A stretch of DNA of 64,000 nucleotides from Bernardetia sp. MNP-M8 (GTDB taxonomy: Bacteria; Bacteroidota; Bacteroidia; Cytophagales; Bernardetiaceae): positions 434,001-498,000 of the forward strand of contig NZ_CP147012.1 in assembly GCF_037126285.1 (NCBI RefSeq), read 5' to 3'. Positions 60,852 through 64,000 of the stretch are shown here, piece after piece. The first letter of the stretch is position 1; every line of letters starts with the position of its first letter. The notes under the pieces are model-generated. The model was not told where the DNA came from. It worked only from the letters and a program-made list of their open reading frames with translations, and made no database searches. Both the position numbers and the translations under genes were made by a program.

Positions 60852-62690
60852 ATGCTTGAACTTGCAGGGCTTCTCGTGCTTGGTTTTTTTGCTCAATGGT
60901 TGTCATGGCGTATCAAAGTACCAGCTATTCTTCCACTTATTATTATCGGACTTTTAGTAGGTCCTGTTTCTACACTTTTTACAGGTGATGAAGGATATTT
61001 AGTTTCAAAAGGTCCTAAACTTATTGATGGAGATTCTATTTTTCAAGGACAAGTTCTCTTTGATGTAGTTTCTTTAGCTGTTGGACTCATTCTTTTTGAA
61101 GGAGGATTAACACTTAAGCTATCTGAAGTAAAAGTATTAGGAAAGGCTGTTCGCAATATAATTGTCATTGGCTCAGTCATTACGATGGCTGGTGGAACAG
61201 TTGCTGCAATGCTAATTATGGACTTTTCTGTTCAAACGGCACTGCTTTTTGGCTCTCTTATTATCGTTACTGGTCCTACTGTTATTGGACCTATTCTTAG
61301 AAATGTCAAACCCAACTTTAATATTACTACCATTTTGAAGTGGGAAGGTATCTTGATTGACCCTGTGGGAGCATTAATAGCTATCTTAACCTATGAATTT
61401 ATCATTTCAGGAACAGCAGGCTCACAAATTGGCTTTATTGCCCTTAAAACATTTGCCATTACTATTGCTGTCGGAATTGCGATAGGTTGGGTCTCAGCTT
61501 GGTTAGGTAATATATTAATTAGTAAAGAATTAGTCCCTAAATACCTTCAGAATATTGTTATGTTGGGCTTAGTTATTTCTTCTTTTGCCTTGTCTAACTC
61601 TATTCAGCACGAATCAGGCTTACTTGCAGTTACAATTATGGGAATGGCTTTAGTTAATATGAAAACTTCAAACTTAAAAGAAATAATCTCTTTTAATGAA
61701 GATTTAGTGATTATTCTAATTTCATTTTTGTTTGTTTTACTTTCTTCAAGAATTGATATTGTAGATATAGAATTAGTCTTGACAACCAACAGCTTTATTC
61801 TATTTGCTGTTGTCGTCTTTATTTTACGTCCATTATCTGTATTTTTAAGCACTTGGGGAACAAACTTAACTTTAAACGAAAAAATATTTCTATCCTATAT
61901 TTGTCCTCGTGGAATTGTTACGGCTGCTGTGGCTTCTATTTTTTCTATTTCCCTATTTCAAAGCAAAGACTACATTATTCCTTTAGATGAAGCGGCAATG
62001 CTTTTACCGTTGGTATTTTTAGTTATTGTAGGAACAGTTGTTTTGCAAGGTCTTACTGCCAAACCAATAGCCAAGCTACTAGGAGTTACACGTAAAGAAC
62101 CAAATGGAGTAGCCTTTTTGAGTGCTGATGAATCTGCTCGTTTTATTGCCAAAATTCTTCAAAAATACAATATTCCTGTCTTGCTTGCAGATACTTCTAA
62201 AGCAAATACAAGAGAGGCATCTATGCAACAAATTCCTATTTATGAAGGAAGTATTTTGAATGAAGAAGCATGGGAAGAATTAGATTTTGCTCAGTATGGA
62301 CAGCTTTGGGCAATGACTCCTAATGCAGAAATAAATGCTTTAGCCTGTAGAATTTTAGGTGAAGAATTGGTCAAAGACAAAGTATTTCGTTTTATATCAA
62401 ATCGTGAACAAGAAACTCTCAATAAAGAAGACTATCCAAAAAATATACTTTTTGATGGAAGAGCAGATTTTATTTCTTTTTCTCATTTTATTCGTAAAGA
62501 CCCAGAAATAAAAGAAATAAAAGTAAATAGTCGTGAAGATGTATTGAATACATTAGAGACAAAAGAAAATAAAGGAAAAGTAATTCCTCTATTTGTAATC
62601 AACGATAAAAATTTTGTAGAACCTGCTTTAGCTCTTACACCCTTAGAAATAGGAAAAGAAACTAAATTTATATATCTAAAAATCAAATAA
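60852..62690 (+). CDS. CPA1-type Na+(K+)/H+ antiporter with RCK (TrkA-N-like) domain
   Basis: 612 residues. About 11-13 membrane spans in the first ~400 residues (LAGLLVLGFFAQWLSWRIKV, LPLIIIGLLVGPVSTLF, LLFGSLIIVTGPTVIGPI with the TGPT motif, and WEGILIDPVGALIAIL with the ID-PVGA ion-site Asp). A cytosolic nucleotide-binding region (about 415-530: VAFLSADESARFIAKILQKY, QQIPIYEGSILNEEAW) resembles RCK/TrkA-N without the classical GxGxxG. Expected role: monovalent cation/proton exchange for pH and salt balance, gated by a nucleotide. Next to it downstream is a candidate RNA gene. Confidence 0.88.
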   Translation: MLELAGLLVLGFFAQWLSWRIKVPAILPLIIIGLLVGPVSTLFTGDEGYLVSKGPKLIDGDSIFQGQVLFDVVSLAVGLILFEGGLTLKLSEVKVLGKAVRNIIVIGSVITMAGGTVAAMLIMDFSVQTALLFGSLIIVTGPTVIGPILRNVKPNFNITTILKWEGILIDPVGALIAILTYEFIISGTAGSQIGFIALKTFAITIAVGIAIGWVSAWLGNILISKELVPKYLQNIVMLGLVISSFALSNSIQHESGLLAVTIMGMALVNMKTSNLKEIISFNEDLVIILISFLFVLLSSRIDIVDIELVLTTNSFILFAVVVFILRPLSVFLSTWGTNLTLNEKIFLSYICPRGIVTAAVASIFSISLFQSKDYIIPLDEAAMLLPLVFLVIVGTVVLQGLTAKPIAKLLGVTRKEPNGVAFLSADESARFIAKILQKYNIPVLLADTSKANTREASMQQIPIYEGSILNEEAWEELDFAQYGQLWAMTPNAEINALACRILGEELVKDKVFRFISNREQETLNKEDYPKNILFDGRADFISFSHFIRKDPEIKEIKVNSREDVLNTLETKENKGKVIPLFVINDKNFVEPALALTPLEIGKETKFIYLKIK

Positions 62691-62802
62691 GTTTAGATAA
62701 ATATAACAACAAAAAATCTTTTTACTCATTAAAGCTACTATTTTTTATTTTTTCAGTAAAAAATAAAAATAGTTTATCAGCTCAAAAAAAAATAAAAAAC
62801 AC

Positions 62803-62832
62803 TTGTTAAACTATTTTTTTTTTGCACCTTTG
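62803..62832 (+). promoter_or_regulatory. Promoter of the candidate RNA (TTG-N19-CACCTTTG)
   Basis: TTG at 62803-62805, exactly 19 bases, then CACCTTTG at 62825-62832, one base off TAnnTTTG and of the same build as the tRNA-Gly promoter (TACCTTTG). Start expected near 62838-62840. Confidence 0.65.
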
Positions 62833-62837
62833 TAGTA

Positions 62838-63058
62838 GTTATGAAAAACAAATTAAATTTGTTTTTCTGCTTTGCTTAGAATCAAATGGAAAGCAAAAGA
62901 TATTTAATTAGAAGATTCGGTTTAATCACTCAATTTACAATTTTTCTTTGTTAATTGTTTTATCAATTTTAGCGCACGCCAATCATTTAATTTTTATCTA
63001 AGCCTCCAAAGCTGATAAAACAGAAAAGGCTATCTTCTTACGAAGAATAGCCTTTTTT
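62838..63058 (+). ncRNA. Candidate ~220-nt structured non-coding RNA
   Basis: No protein-coding frame of useful length spans this region, yet it has a good promoter upstream and an intrinsic terminator downstream (stem near 63024-63056). Predicted pairings by eye: a 5' hairpin GAAAAACAAAT-TAA-ATTTGTTTTTC (62843-62867), CTTTGCTT/AAGCAAAG further on, and GTTTTATCA (about 62956-62964) with TGATAAAAC (about 63013-63021) closing a long domain. The only ORF is 12 residues (ATG at 62841, MKNKLNLFFCFA) lying practically at the transcription start. Possible identities are a 6S-like RNA or a new small RNA. I could not match a known family. Confidence 0.5.
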
Positions 63059-63060
63059 TA
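63024..63060 (+). terminator. Terminator of the candidate RNA
   Basis: GGCTAT pairs with ATAGCC, with additional partly mismatched pairs inside and AAA/TTT outside, followed by T7 on the plus strand. Confidence 0.85.
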
Positions 63061-63063
63061 TGC

Positions 63064-63540
63064 TTATAATTGTTTTATATCTTCTAAATATGACTTTATT
63101 TGGTAATCTTCATTTATGACATATCTTTTTTGAAAATCTTTAAATTCTAATTCATTACAAATACATAAACCTATAGGAATGCCAATAGGACGATAGTTAA
63201 TTTCTGTAAGATAGATTCCATTACTTAATTTTAAAACTAATGATTTATCATCATCTATCTCATCCATATAGTAACAAAGATAAATATCTTCTATCTTTTG
63301 TCTTAGTAATTTTTTCTTCTCCTGCTCTTCTATTTCTTTTCCTTTATCAAATTGTTCATTGCAATATGCTATGTTAGATTCATTTAAGTAGTAAAAAATC
63401 TCATCACAATTAGATAAAGAAAATATTGTATTATCTTCTAGTTTAACATAAGAATGAAACGTTTGTAATTCATTTTTATGAGAATAGTTATAACATATTT
63501 GGAATATAGTTTTACCAATAAGAGTCGAAAGCGATAACAT
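63064..63540 (-). CDS. Hypothetical protein
   Basis: 158 residues, cytosolic, acidic, family not recognised. Notable segments are TFHSYVKLEDNTIFSLSNCD, a charged helix FDKGKEIEEQEKKKLLRQKI, and LVLKLSNGIYLTEINYRPIG with IPIGLCICNE. Predicted alternating helices and strands; four Cys are scattered (ICYN, SNCD, AYCN, LCIC) with no metal motif. The neighbouring downstream element on the minus side is the candidate RNA, and upstream is a leucyl aminopeptidase gene ten bases away, so it may be the last gene of that transcript. Confidence 0.6.
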   Translation of the reverse strand: MLSLSTLIGKTIFQICYNYSHKNELQTFHSYVKLEDNTIFSLSNCDEIFYYLNESNIAYCNEQFDKGKEIEEQEKKKLLRQKIEDIYLCYYMDEIDDDKSLVLKLSNGIYLTEINYRPIGIPIGLCICNELEFKDFQKRYVINEDYQIKSYLEDIKQL

Positions 63541-63549
63541 ATAAAAGAT

Positions 63550-64000
63550 TTAAGAAAATTGCTCTATTAAGAAATGATACAGGAGGCGTACACCTGTTCC
63601 TGTTCCATTTTTACCTCTATAACTAGACGATTTCATAAGATAAGCTGGCGCAGCTATATCCATGTGAATCCAATCGTAATCTACAAAGTGTTCTAAAAAC
63701 TTTCCTGCAACGATTGCTCCTGCAAAACTTCCTCCCACATTTTTAATATCAGCTACATCAGATTTTAAATAATCTTTGTACTCGTTCCATAAAGGAAATT
63801 CTACCAAACGCTCATAAGTTTCTCTTCCACTTTTTTCTAAAGCTCTTTTCAATACTTCATCTGTATTACCCATAAAAACAGTACCTTCTTCACCTATAGC
63901 ACGCACTGCACTTCCTGTAAGAGTTGCTAAATCAATAACTAACTCTGGAGCTAATTCTTTTGCATAATCTAAAGCGTCAGCCATAATGAGTCTTCCTTCT
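63550..64000 (-). CDS. pepA: Leucyl aminopeptidase (M17), C-terminal part (5' end outside window)
   Basis: About 150 residues visible. The minus frame runs to the window edge, so the ATG inside (MADAL) is an internal Met. The visible part begins EGRLIMADALDYAKEL, the second half of the M17 signature NTEGRLxMADAL with a metal-ligand Glu and the catalytic Arg. It continues VIDLATLTGSAVRAIGEEGT, RLVEFPLWNEYKDYLKSDVADIKN, and SFAGAIVAGKFL with WIHMDIAAPAY. Cytosolic hexameric enzyme that removes N-terminal amino acids from peptides with two metal ions. The gene symbol is the usual name for this family. Confidence 0.93.
   Translation of the reverse strand, partial: EGRLIMADALDYAKELAPELVIDLATLTGSAVRAIGEEGTVFMGNTDEVLKRALEKSGRETYERLVEFPLWNEYKDYLKSDVADIKNVGGSFAGAIVAGKFLEHFVDYDWIHMDIAAPAYLMKSSSYRGKNGTGTGVRLLYHFLIEQFS

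Noticed and set aside
62841-62879. 12-residue ORF MKNKLNLFFCFA as a coding gene
   Set aside because: The ATG lies at the expected transcription start and the segment forms a hairpin; an RNA role explains it better.

Overview
The window looks like a chromosomal segment of an AT-rich Bacteroidota bacterium, most likely a gliding Cytophagales member (a Bernardetia/Flexibacter-like organism is my guess from gene content; it is not proven). Supporting evidence: a GldG gliding protein, a PorX-type PglZ response regulator of the type IX secretion pathway, the Bacteroidota alternate GlmU, DUF4837 and DUF4292 lipoproteins, many lipoproteins with acidic residues after the lipobox Cys, and promoters of the TTG-N18..20-TAnnTTTG class. 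Two of these promoters precede tRNAs, which makes them a good local reference. No prophage, integrase, complete insertion sequence, rRNA operon or CRISPR array was seen.

Layout. 1-8.2 kb: the 3' part of a leucine-rich-repeat ROCO-type GTPase, a four-domain fasciclin lipoprotein, a two-gene type II restriction-modification system (C5 methyltransferase plus NgoPII-like nuclease), and a DUF4837 lipoprotein. 8.2-15.4 kb: a MITE-like repeat, a DUF434 protein, alternate GlmU, a DEAD-box helicase, porX with a long hairpin-rich leader, tRNA-Gly and a membrane protein. 15.4-19.9 kb, minus strand: a GNAT protein, an arsenic cluster (arsR, arsM and an ArsC-like phosphatase, with two matching ArsR-type operators), a small membrane protein, and pyrH preceded by an unlisted small ORF plus terminator. 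19.9-31.8 kb: TPMT-like methyltransferase, a 53-residue membrane microprotein, a second MITE copy, a DUF368 carrier, an EnvC-like protein, a TPR protein, a GNAT protein, a CheY-like regulator, tRNA(CAT), a lipoprotein, aroA, an OmpA-type lipoprotein and a hypothetical protein. 31.8-41.1 kb: a nested inverted repeat, a TonB-dependent receptor, an Imm35-like protein, thyA, a RING-like membrane protein with a zinc-ribbon protein, a saccharopine dehydrogenase-family enzyme and gldG.

41.1-48.1 kb is the most accessory-looking stretch. It holds a Septu-like ATPase + HNH pair followed at 7-8 bp spacings by two paralogous small membrane proteins, then a PlsC-type acyltransferase, a SUKH-like protein, and a frameshifted second copy of the RING-like protein. 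48.2-64 kb returns to housekeeping and signalling: serS, a DUF4292 lipoprotein, ribH, an MMPL/RND exporter, two tandem small membrane paralogs, a 1781-residue kinase-ATPase-GAF-PP2C phosphatase, a CPA1/RCK antiporter, a candidate ~220-nt non-coding RNA with promoter and terminator, a hypothetical protein and the 3' part of a leucyl aminopeptidase.

Themes. Defence is represented by the R-M pair and the Septu-like operon, with several immunity-like orphans. Gliding/secretion is represented by porX and gldG. Envelope functions include EnvC-like, DUF368, OmpA, TonB and MMPL proteins. The intergenic DNA is unusually rich in structured repeats of at least five families. All functional names come from reading protein motifs by eye. 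No database search was run.
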